A DNA stretch of 64,000 bases from Fasciola hepatica (Eukaryota; Platyhelminthes; Trematoda; Plagiorchiida; Fasciolidae): contig CANUEZ040000117.1 of NCBI GenBank assembly GCA_948099385.1, positions 1,102,001-1,166,000 of the forward strand, in the 5' to 3' direction. The position numbers and the translations under genes were made by a program. Below are positions 45,712 through 55,127 of this stretch, one piece after another. The notes under the pieces were generated by a model. It was given only the letters and a program-made list of their open reading frames with translations. It was not told the DNA's origin and made no database searches. Every line of letters begins with the position of its first letter. Within the stretch, counting starts at the first letter, position 1.

Positions 45712-47617
45712 TCGAAATTATTTGACTTCGTTTTTCAAGGTATGAGTCTATTGGGTCCAGCTTATTCCAACCCGGAGAGACCTTAATCTCCGGAACGGTT
45801 TACTCACGAATGCGATCATGTTGTTTGATTGAAAAGTTCAGTATTTCATAGTAGATGCAACTCACCCGCTCCCACTTTAAACCATTGATTCTTGCAAGCT
45901 AGAAGCAAGTGCTCACTTGCCATTTCTATCGTTCCAATTTTCCTCCCAGGTATATGTCCTCCGATGACCTTGTGCGCGAACCACACGATCAGGCTGAGGT
46001 TTGTGCTCACCAATTCGCCTCTGATTCTATCTCATTTATTTACCTCAATTCATGGGGCTTCTGTCCTACTCCTATTAAAACTATTTCCTACCTTCTTTTA
46101 CCACCAGAAAGATCCAGCAAACGTTGCCTTCTCAAAACTAAGACAAACCAACCGGTGTTGCAGTGTTCCATCTATTGACCTCAAAATATGTGGCTCCTCA
46201 TATACCCCATGAGATCTCTCGACCTCTCAAAAGCCTTTAACCGAGTCTGCTTCCCTTGAGGATTCCACTCCACTTAACCTTTATTCGCCATTCTCGTACA
46301 CAGGCGGCCAAACATCCTTACCAGATTTTCCTCCTTAGGTGTTCTACTTCCATCTACTCATCCCTTTCCCCCTGAAAGCCAAAATGTAGAACATACTATT
46401 TCCTTCTGTCTTCTCTCCCACCTACAATCTATCTCACTCCAAAAGCAGTACCAGAAACCTGGTTCTGATCTGAAAGCTCCCCAAAACTCCCTCACTCTTT
46501 CTACTTTGGTTATGGGGTTTTCCACTCTACTGTAAAATGTCATGTTTATTGAAAACAACACCAACTTTACACGAAAACCCCTAAAGCGTAGCTGTGAGTG
46601 AAATTATTTTGTACCTGAAACATCAGTAAGGGTTCCTTCGCCTCAGAAATACTGGCACTTTTGGCATACATCTGGCATATATGGTCCGCGATGATAAATA
46701 TCTAGGGTTGCCTGCAGTCGGTGATGCTAGATATTTCCAAAGACTTTGATCAAGTGAAACACAGTTCGAGCTCATTACCACTTGAATTCGTATTCGCATC
46801 TGAACTCATTTCCAAGACTGAAAGCACTCTCAGCGGACACTCTATCACCATGGGACTCGACGGGACTGTGTCAAACATATATCAGGTGAATGCTGGCATC
46901 CCCCAAGGTTCCCAATTAACTCCGACGCGGTTACTGCTTTTCATGAGTGATTTTCTTTCTACCACTTTCCACTCCGTTCATGATTTTTCCGATGACAACA
47001 CTTCCTAATTTTATGTTTTCTACACGTCCGGTGGTGTTCGTTAAGTAAAACATCTTACGATCGTTTCAGAGTTTGTGAGACGCTGAATTTCAACCTTCAT
47101 CAAATTACTGCTTGTGGCTCCGACAATGGTGTTTCCTTCGGAACTGAAAAATTTGTTAACTTCACCATTGAGTTACAACGAGACCTTTTTTATTCTGCAC
47201 AAGGTCAAAATTCGCCCTAATACTGAATTCTGGAGTCATATTTAGATGGGACCCTGGCTTGATCGTTTCCCTCCCGAAACCCATTCCAAAGCAAAACTAT
47301 CCGCATCATCGGTGACCCCACTATAACATCAATTCTACAGTCACTAGCCCATCGCTGGACTGTTGCTTTTCTCTATTCTTTCTACCGATATTACCATATG
47401 CTTTAGTTTCTGTTAATTGCTTCTGTGTTTCCCACTCTCCAAGCTTCCTATCGTTTCTCCTGTGAGCAGGCAACAGACCATCAATTCCAACCTGTTGCAT
47501 ATTTAATTTAAGTTCTTCATTTTGCCTAAGAGCTGCAAAATTGTGGAACAATTTACCTTTTTTTCGGATTTTCTCTATTATGGTCTTCACACTCCCAAGC
47601 ACGGGAGCAACAAACTG
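45712..47617 (+). pseudogene. LINE6 (jockey-type) RT, copy in C1
   Basis: RT motifs across frames: LDISKDFDQVKH (46.73 kb), SITMGLDGTVSN, YQVNAGIPQGSQLTPTRLL, HDFSDDNTS in place of FADD, then IRIIGDPTITSILQSLAHR and FYRYYH, the thumb of a jockey-type RT, and KLWNNLPFF near 47540. Upstream pieces at 45.9-46.2 kb (HQFASDSIS) fit the region before the RT. Many stops. The tRNA-bearing segment adjoins its 3' end. Confidence 0.7.
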
Positions 47618-47653
47618 TGATCCATATGCAGAAAGTCGAAGGTTCTCCGGCGT

Positions 47654-47737
47654 GGCCTCGTAGCTCAGCTGGTAGAGCACTCACGGTACTAAAGCGGGGG
47701 TGGTGACCATGCGTGGGTTCGAATCCCGCCGAGGCCA
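47654..47737 (+). tRNA. tRNA-like gene, copy 1, degenerate anticodon stem
   Basis: Acceptor GGCCTCG pairs with CGAGGCC, followed by A; D arm GCTC/GAGC; T arm GTGGG-TTCGAAT-CCCGC. Internal promoter boxes A (TAGCTCAGCTGG) and B (GGTTCGAATCC) are intact. The anticodon stem has two mismatches (CTCACG against AGCGGG), so it is probably a pseudogene of the type seen in copy 2. Confidence 0.7.
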
Positions 47738-47969
47738 AAGACTTTTCAAATTTTGGATCACCTCAAAACATTATCAAAATCTGCCAACCATCAATACATT
47801 GTAAACATGCCCAATGCACTTAACTGGTGGAGTCCGGTTAGTACAAAGGGAAATCCTGCTGTAGGCAGTCAAATTACAAGCTAGTTCACTGTGGTGGATG
47901 CCATGTGCTACTGTAATTTGGGCGGGTATACTGTGATCCATATGCAGAAAGTCAAAGGTTTTCCGGCGT

Positions 47970-48053
47970 GGCCTCGTAGCTCAGCTGGTAGAGCACTCGC
48001 GGTACTAACGCGAGGGTGGTGACCATGCGTGGGTTCGAATCCCGCTGAGGCCA
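47970..48053 (+). tRNA. tRNA-like gene, copy 2, Ser(ACT)-like cloverleaf
   Basis: 84 nt. Acceptor GGCCTCG pairs with TGAGGCC (one G-U), discriminator A. D arm GCTC/GAGC. Anticodon arm CTCGCG-GTACTAA-CGCGAG with T at position 33 and anticodon ACT. Long variable arm (GTGG-TGA-CCAT). T arm GTGGG-TTCGAAT-CCCGC. Boxes A and B are intact. A long variable arm and AGU-reading anticodon point to serine, but A34 in this box and discriminator A are unusual for eukaryotic tRNA-Ser, so identity and function are uncertain. Confidence 0.72.
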
Positions 48054-48080
48054 AGGACTTTTCACATTTGGATCACCTCA

Positions 48081-48799
48081 AAACTGATTTTTAATTGAAC
48101 GTTCTCAAGCTTGTTCTCCTTTGCAGTAGGTTTTTGACATTCGGATTCGTCCGTTCTGCTATAACTCATGTGTATCACGTGAGGAAAACACAACGTTCAG
48201 TGCTACACAGACAGTGAACTGTTTACCACTTCAGTTGGTGTCTGTTGCCTGTGCATCGAGACCTACCTAAACAGATCGAGAAAAAATTAGTGTTAATGGC
48301 CCTACTCAAATGACCATTTGCAATTTCTAATGCATGGTAATTTATTCCAAAGGACTCCATCTCCGCAGCAAAAGTTGTTCACCCCCTACTGGTATCTGTA
48401 CCGAAATCCACACTGGTGGCTCGGAATTCAGACTGTCGGGAATTACCTATTCACCATGGAATAAGCACTCAAAGGGCTGAAGATTAATAAAATGTGCAGA
48501 CAAGATGGCTTAATAAAATTCATGAATCGTTTTAAATCCCACGATTCACATTTAGTACAAACTTTCATCCAGAAATGTCCTTTTTAAATATATGAATAAA
48601 TTTACAAGCACCCCACATGGTAGACGTCGATGTAAAAAGTGGAACAAGTTCCCCGGCTAGTTATAGAGTGACAAATTGTTTACCATGATAGTATTAATTT
48701 TACCTTCTGTCTGCAGTCTACTGGTGGACAGGCGTCCGATCTCCTTTCATAATTGTATCTTGACGCCTCTTTGAACACTTTGCCACAGTTATACTCTAG
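48081..48799. other. block C spacer, nothing recognised
   Basis: Sequence between LINE6 and LINE5 in C1, with a counterpart at about 57000-57700 in C2. No open frame longer than a few dozen codons and no domain. Confidence 0.45.
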
Positions 48800-50093
48800 T
48801 TATCACATTGTACTGTGTTGTATTGTATGTATCAGTCTAAATATAGTTGGGCAAAAGTTTTCATCAACAAAAGGCCACAGAAATGAAATTGCAAAGCCAA
48901 ACAGGATTCCTTTTTAGACATCGCTGTTTGTAAGGCGATGTGCTGGAAACGGAACAAAAGAAATCCTGTAAGAATGAAATCTTCAGGGAAGCGAATATAT
49001 ATGGACCGGGCAGAATATGAGACGGACAAAGAGCAAAGTCAAGATGCATTGGGTGCGAAGTATCAGAGAGGATTTTCTTTGCAATAGCAATGAGTGCTGT
49101 TATGTCGTTAGTGTATAGCTTCAAGACTACGTCATTTCCTGCGATACCAGAAATAAGGCTAATGATGTGTAAGCCTCTGCGAACAGTGACGGAAAACTGT
49201 CTTAGTAATCAGGGAAAAATGAAAAGGGATCAATAAAGAATGACAAGTAATAAACAGTAATTCACAAAAGTGGAAATAACAGACTGTGGAACACTAAATT
49301 GTTGTAGTTTTCAGATCCGATACGACAAGCGAAGCATTTTTATGGCCAAAGACCAATTTGAATTTTGCTGCTGAGTAACCCCAATATACTTCATGTGGTT
49401 ATTACGTGGTAAGGGGTAGAATTTTTGTTAGAAGCATCTCCAATGAATTAGGATTGAATAGCGGAAGAAATAAACCCTTGGAATATTTTACAGTTCAAAT
49501 GAAAACCTGAGTAGTTAGAAAAATTCTGATTGTATGAAAAATTTACAGTCGAAGTCTGGTCTATTTTAGAAAGACCTAGACAGAACAACGTCACCAGCAT
49601 ATTTAAAGATGGAGCTGGATGGGATTCAGATAAATGAGCAACATATGTTGAGAATATATACGAAGAAAGAACAACACCTTGAGGTACCTCGTAAGTGGTT
49701 AAGAGATATTCGGAGACCTTTTTCGCTACTTTGCTGCATTACGCTCTTCCGGAGAAATAGTCTTTCAACCAATCTAGTAGTTGTACACTGCAGCCAAGAC
49801 ATTCCAGATTTTTGAGAAGCGATAGGGAAACGTTGTCATGGACCGACATGCAGTCGAGAAGAGCACATCAAACTGACTTGCTGGAATCGCTGAGGACTTG
49901 ATGATACAGTGAACATTGGACGCTACTGCATCAGATGTAGAGTGTTTGGGTTTGTGAGCAAACTGTAACTTAACCACTGGGCTTCTCGCAGCGGTTTGAA
50001 GACGACGTAGAACAGTGTGCCCAGCAAGCTTCAGTGCTGACAAAGATAGCACTGTTGGCCAATATATTTTAAGTCTTGTTTGTCCGTGTGATT
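48800..50093 (-). pseudogene. LINE5 (L2/CR1-type) RT fragment, copy in C1
   Basis: From 50052 down: ALKLAGHTVLRRLQTAARSP, VVKLQFAHKPKHSTSDAVAS, DVLFSTACRSM, then in other frames FKYAGDVVLSRSF (for KYADDTVL) at about 49580. These match RT motifs of L2/CR1-type LINEs (LQFAYRPKRSTLDAV and KYADD). The 5' part is cut off at the block boundary 50093, whereas the C2 copy continues upstream. Confidence 0.65.
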
Positions 50094-50099
50094 CTATAA

Positions 50100-50412
50100 G
50101 TATTTAGGCCCCTACAGAGAAGTCATCCATCATAGGAGTCGATCGCTGTGTGGGAGGCGGGTTGTTACCGTTCGAAGCCAGTGACGGAAGGGTGCTATAT
50201 CATGTAGTGTAGATGTTCAACAAACCGTTGAGAGCCAGCCCGGATAGACTTGTGGTTAAGGTGTTCGATTCACAATCGTTCACCCCGGGTTCGAGTCCCC
50301 CTGGGGGCTCGGTGAATGTGCACTGCTGATGATTCCCAACAAGGATGAAACAGCTGTACAGTGCTTCCATGGTTTTCAATGGTGAGTTGAGCGTTCAAGC
50401 TGCATGATGAAT
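50100..50412 (+). mobile_element. tRNA-derived SINE, copy S3, with hammerhead
   Basis: Shares with S1 and S2 the tRNA-like head (50240-50310): acceptor-like AGCCC/GGGCT ends, box A-like TAGACTTGTGGTTAAGG, loop TTCACAA, box B GGTTCGAGTCCC. A hammerhead core (50320-50364) and a body to GCATGATGAATCATG follow. It sits at the join between blocks C1 and A'. The 5' limit near 50100 is uncertain. The head would supply a Pol III promoter. Confidence 0.75.
50320..50364 (+). ncRNA. hammerhead ribozyme, type I-like, in SINE S3
   Basis: All conserved core elements occur in order: stem I 5' strand GCACTG (50320-50325), core CTGATGA (50326-50332), stem II TCC/GGA (50334-50336 with 50343-50345) closed by a CAACAA loop, GAAA (50347-50350), stem III ACAG/CTGT (50350-50357, palindromic with no loop), cleavage-site triplet GTA, and stem I 3' strand CAGTGC (50359-50364), a perfect 6-bp complement. 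Predicted cleavage is after A50358. Very short stem III is known from SINE and Penelope hammerheads, which may act as dimers. U·U next to the core in stem II is a weakness. Confidence 0.72.
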
Positions 50413-50837
50413 CATGTTATATAGAAAATATTTTCGTCACTTTTTTCTGAACGGTATCAACATGATGCTTGCACGGCACTCGACTCACATCGTAGACGAT
50501 TTCCACATCAAGATGATGGTTTTTAAGGATTTCTATGGCAGAGCGGTTTAGCTATACTGTTCACAAACCAAGCACCCACATGACAACAAAATTGGCATGT
50601 TAAAAATTCACTTTATGGGGTAAAAAGCAATTTCTGAACCTAGTGATTTTTAATAAATGTCATCCAATATTTCGTTTACTGAAAGGAACCCTAAGACTAA
50701 TTTACTGAGTTCCATCTAGGTCGGTCACCTTGTCGGAATAACGCCAAATGAAACCCAAATTTCAGCTAGGAAACAGAACCCTATATTATTTAGCACCTGA
50801 TTTAATACGTGCTTAGAACAAAAACACATTCATTACT

Positions 50838-51228
50838 GAGAACGGAGAGAAGACATAAATCGCGAGATGCAAGCATTTCGTTTACTCTTGTCAACCGCGG
50901 ACGTAAAACGTGTCAGTATGTATACATGGTACAGTAGGGGGGGGGGGTAATTGCAACAGTAAAGTAGGCACAATCGAAAGTTCTTACAGTGCGTACGTTG
51001 GGGAGAGTGAAGTTTGTCGTGTTAACGCCAGGGTAAACAAACATTTTGGGTCAATCGTTTTTGTGCACAGAGTGTTGGCTGATGCATCATGATTAGAATA
51101 GTTTCACTGAACGCTAGTAGTTTCAGTACTGGATTGCGCAACAATGCTTTGGAACATTGGGTCAGGTCAACTTTGTGACCTGATGCAATCAAGTGTCTTC
51201 CAATCGAAGAAGCTGGCAGTTTCACACA
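50838..51228 (-). repeat. PLE1 left inverted repeat
   Basis: Reverse complement of 52904-53291, with only a few differences visible (for example one residue in a 60-codon shared frame). It contains a run of 11 G (50937-50947) mirrored by 11 C at 53182-53192, and on the minus strand the carboxy-terminal end of the nuclease, beginning at SIGRHLIASGHKVD and reaching its stop. Confidence 0.88.
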
Positions 51229-51230
51229 AA

Positions 51231-53107
51231 CACGCGTTCAATTCGAGAACCTTTATTATCAAGTCAAAGATCCAGTGCCCACGTCATCCGACAAAGCCAG
51301 CTGGTTCAAGGCGAAGCTGGTTGATATTTCTGAACAATACCTCTCTGCTCCCATACGTCAGTGATGTTGTTTATCACAAGAACACCGGGTGGCGGTTAAA
51401 CAACTAAAACAAATGAATGATTTGTTGTTTCTACGACCGGACAAAGGATCAGGAGTCGTAATTATGGAAAGGAAAGAATACATGGAAAAGATGGAACAGA
51501 TACTTTCCGATGCGTAGCGCTTCAAACTGGACACTACTCCAGACAAAAATATGCTGATAGAGAAACAAATATCAAGACAACTCCAAATTTTACTCCTACA
51601 TGGTTTCATTTCTGAAACTACATACAAGAAGCTCAAACCACTTGGAACACAGACGCCCTACTTGAGAGGATCACCCAAAGTACACAAGCCTGGAGTCCCT
51701 TTGAGACCAATATTATGCATGCAAAACTCAGCTTATCACAAACTTGCCCGGTGGCTCGTCGAGATTCTGGTCCCCGTCCGGAAACACATAACACCGTTTT
51801 GTCTACAAGACTCATTTGAACTCGCGAATTTGCTAAACAGTATTGCAGTGAGTTCGGATAGAATGTATTCCGTCGATGTTGAATCTCATTTTACAAAGGT
51901 TCCTCTTCGTGAGACAGTAGATTATCTATGTGATTTTATTTCTTCGCACAACTTTCACCTACCTATTCCTGTTGAATACCTTAAAGAACTCATTCTTTTA
52001 TGCACAGAAAACATTCGGTTCAATTTTGGAGGTAAAGCATTCAAACAAACGGATGGTGTGGCCATGGGAAGCCCTCTGGACCCAAACTTGGCAGATGTAT
52101 TTTTGGGTATGATCGAAAAACAGCTCTGTGATAATATTTCCCAATTTCTATTTTACAGACGATACGTGGATGATATTTTCATTTTTACGACTGAAGAACG
52201 TTTTATCCCTTTTGTTAACGTTCTTAAATCTATTCACCCAAACCTCAGTGTATCTCACGAAGAAGAACGTGATAATAGTTTGTCCTTTCTAGATATTCTA
52301 TTAACCAGGCGTCAAGATGGGACTCTACAGCGCAGAATCCACCGAAAAGCAACGTGGGGCGGTCGTTATTTACAATTCTCCAGCTTCGCCCCAGTGGCTT
52401 ACAAATGTGGATTGGTCAGAACTCTCTTCAACAGAGCCCAGAAAATATGTACAGAGGATCAAATACAAAACGAAGAAGAGTTCATAAAAAGAACGCTGTT
52501 GGCTAACGGTTATCCGGAGAGCTTTATCAGACAACATCAAAGGCCGAGACTTGTGCGCGAGAAAACAATGAACGTGGAAAAGAAGCAAGTTTTTATCACT
52601 TTGCCTTTTAAAGGAGATCATTTATTCGATCAAATAAATTGTAATCTCAAGTCAGCTCTAAGGTACACATACACAGCGGCGCAGTTGCGTTTGCTGCAGA
52701 CGACCAAAAGGTTATGTTTTCAAAATCACTCAAACAGTCTTACTGATCCCAATGTCTCACATATTGTCTATCAGTTCACTTGCAGTTGCGGTGACGTATA
52801 CATTGGCAGGACGGATCGTTGCTTGACTCAACGAGTGTCAGAACACATACCCAAATGGCTGTCAAACTCGATGACGCAACCTGCTGGGGCAATACACAAC
52901 GACGTGAAACCGCCAGGTTCTTCGATTGGAAGACACTTGATTGCATCAGGTCACAAAGTTGACCTGACCCAATGTTCCAAAGCATTGTTGCGCAATCCAG
53001 TACTGAAACTACTAGCGTTCAGTGAAACTATTCTAATCATGATGCATCAGCCAACACTCTGTGCACAAAAACGATTGACCCAAAATGTTTGTTTACCCTG
53101 GCGTTAA
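51231..53107 (+). pseudogene. PLE1 reverse transcriptase with GIY-YIG endonuclease
   Basis: One frame from about 51231 to the stop at 53107, interrupted only by TGA (51362) and TAG (51515); the part from 51551 is open for 518 codons. Motifs: LLFLRPDKGSGVVIM, GSPKVHKP, MYSVDVESHFTKVPL (motif A), TDGVAMGSPLDPNLADVFL (B, with Asp where Ser is usual), RYVDDIFIF (C), LSFLDILLTR (D), then the linker. GIY-YIG: SHIVYQFTCSCGDVYIGRTD, R-SEH, SIGRHLIASGHKVD. PLE proteins prime on DNA ends and share ancestry with telomerase. The start of the ORF is missing, replaced by the inverted repeat, so the copy is truncated. Least-damaged PLE in the window. Confidence 0.88.
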
Positions 53108-53291
53108 CACGACAAACTTCACTCTCCCCAACGTACGCACTGTAAGAACTTTCGATTGTGCCTACTTTACTGTTGCAATTACCCCCCCCCCCTACTGTAC
53201 CATGTATATATACTGACACGTTTTACGTCCGCGGTTGACAAGAGTAAACGAAATGCTTGCATCTCGCGATTTATGTCTTCTCTCCGTTCTC
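52904..53291 (+). repeat. PLE1 right inverted repeat
   Basis: Spans the last 67 codons of the PLE1 ORF and 184 bases after it. Partner of 50838-51228. The following TGATTTGGATAAAGGGG and adjacent bases to 53323 are unique to this end. Confidence 0.88.
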
Positions 53292-55127
53292 ATGATTTGG
53301 ATAAAGGGGACCCAATGTTTCAAACATTCATTACTGGCTATCGGCTCGACAATTTTTCGGAATGTTCATCAGCGGTTAGTGATCCAATTCTGCAACAAGC
53401 GAAGGGCGCAGATGACAGGCACTCACACAAACACACACCTACGTACAGGTGGTAAACTATCAATAACTCAAACTACCCCATTTCTACCATAGACACAATA
53501 GCTTATGCGACTCACAGCTTCCCCTCACAATAGGTGCCGCCTAGCTGCCCACCCAAACCATCAAGACTGAGTACCTCTAGGCCCACTCTAACATCTAGTA
53601 CCCTCTTTCCCTCTCTCGCCCAGAGCTGAATAACGACGTTCGATCTAATTATTGGCTTGAGTCGAATACAATGTGCCGTGGCGGATGGTTTTTACTTCGT
53701 CTCTTCACATATGATATAAGGTCTTAGAAGCAGTTCTGCCTTCCTCGTAGATCCCCTTCTACATTTTTTCAAACATGGCACAAACCCTCCGAAGACAGGA
53801 ATACCTTCTCCTCACATCTCATGGGTCGGCGTATACACCAAGGTCACAATATTCTTTCCGTCTCCGATGGCTTTCTTGTAGGTGTTATCGAGCCAGTGTG
53901 CGTGCCTTCATCATGGTTTGTTTGCATTTTGACCACTCAGCTCGAAAATAGTCAGGATAATCAGTTCTCGTACGGCGTGTGTAAGTCGGTATGTGTCTTT
54001 CTCTTCTGGTCCACAGAAAGTGCGGCATCTGCCCAATAGAGACATGTACTGTGCAGTGGTGCCTCATTACAAACTGTCCCAGAGCCTGATCCCAGCATAT
54101 CGTTTCTTCCACAAATGCTTTTATCAAGGATGTTCAGTTGGTCGGTTCGATCAATCCGTTATCTTCCGGAATGTATATAGTTGTACGATCTTTGTCGAAC
54201 TAAAACCGTTTGCGTAAATCATGTACTGAGGATATTTTACAACTGATCTCTGTCAGAATGCAACTGAACAGATGCTTCCCATCTACAGATCTAGTGGTTA
54301 AATATTGCCCGGGCCACAGTGGCCATCTCTATGACTGAAACAGACACCACATTTGGCCATTTCATGAATTAATCCACAGTGACATTGATATGTTTGTTTT
54401 TATTCTGATTTCCCTACAGAGACCTCATTACATCAGTTCAAACCAACTTATTCGGGTAACTTGTTGTGACAGATATAAAAGGTACATGTCTATTTGGAAC
54501 AGAATCATTCAGTAAGACGCGTGACAGACAGTCCCTAAATACATCAGTGACTTTCCACCGTTAGTGCGGTCAGCATTACCTGAGACACTCTGTGCCATAT
54601 ATTGCTTCCATAGGTGTACTATATCGTGATGGCAAACTTCTTACATCTTCTGCAATTGTGGCTGGGGGACTGCAAGCTGGTGCATGCATTCTGGTCCGTT
54701 TCGCATGAACAAAAGATCGTCGATAAGTTCGAGACCATACGTGCCTTGTTTCGTGATTTGTTCCGAACATTTCTGCACCAGTTGGATTTTCCTGATTATT
54801 CTTCAAGCGTTGGTATACGAGAGCAAGTTTCGGGTCCTCGGCACGAATTTTCTTCCATTCTTGCATTTCGTCGAAACTAACCAGTGCCACCTGTGAATCG
54901 CAGAACAGACACACTTCGTGAACCTTGTGCGGCCATCGGAACATGCCGTCAGTATTTTTATGAGATCCACCCGAAAGATACAGGTGCGTAAACTAGCATT
55001 CCTGCGACCTTGATACTTGCCCTTAGGGGTCTTTACAATTTGTCAGTTATGGAAGCGAACGGCAATTTCTTCGTACGAGGAAATTACCGGCCGGTTCAGT
55101 TCAGTTCAGTTCGGTTTGCACACTTGC

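Larger units (their letters stand above)
47618..48080. mobile_element. dimeric tRNA-bearing segment present only in C1
   Basis: Two units of about 145 bp (47617-47761 and 47933-48076), each with a tRNA-like gene and flanked by GTGATCCA and TGGATCAC as 8-bp inverted ends, joined by 170 bp of other sequence. Flanks read CAAACTG on the left and CAAAACTG on the right. At C2 (56991-57011) the corresponding sequence is continuous, with a single AAACTG. This could be an insertion with a 6-bp target duplication, or a deletion in C2 between short repeats. Confidence 0.65.
45700..50093. repeat. duplication block C, copy C1
   Basis: Matches 55128-58987 except for an extra 0.46 kb at 47618-48080. It carries decayed LINE6 (plus) and LINE5 (minus). 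Identity is uneven: 49.1-50.08 kb is almost identical to its partner (two frames there differ by 0 and 1 residue), while 45.7-48 kb is visibly more diverged, roughly one base in ten. It ends abruptly at GTTTGTCCGTGTGAT, inside LINE5. Confidence 0.85.
50838..53323 (+). mobile_element. Penelope-like element PLE1 with inverted ends and target duplication
   Basis: 2,486 bp inserted in the gypsy2 LTR of block A'. Both sides carry ACATTCATTACT (50826-50837 and 53324-53335), which occurs once at the empty site 36941-36952. The element holds an RT plus GIY-YIG ORF and ends with inverted repeats of about 390 bp: the left one (50838-51228) is the reverse complement of the 3' end (52904-53291), including a copy of the last 67 codons. 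The right end has 32 bp beyond the inverted repeat. Inverted or tandem terminal repeats are known for Penelope elements. Confidence 0.9.
50430..55110. repeat. duplication block A' (copy of A, carrying PLE1)
   Basis: 50430-50837 matches 36550-36952, and 53324-55110 matches 36941-38765. It contains the gypsy2 integrase and linker again (53.8-55.09 kb, minus), the LTR region, and TTCAGTTCAGTTCAGTTC at about 55096-55113, equal to the LINE4 tail at the same gypsy2 position. Then block C2 begins. It was therefore copied after LINE4 had inserted. Confidence 0.82.

Noticed and set aside
53330..53375. CTGATGA...GAAA on the minus strand beside PLE1, resembling a second hammerhead
   Set aside because: The seven bases between the two blocks cannot form stem II, no stem I complement is present, and the copy at 36.97 kb has lost the core without compensation.
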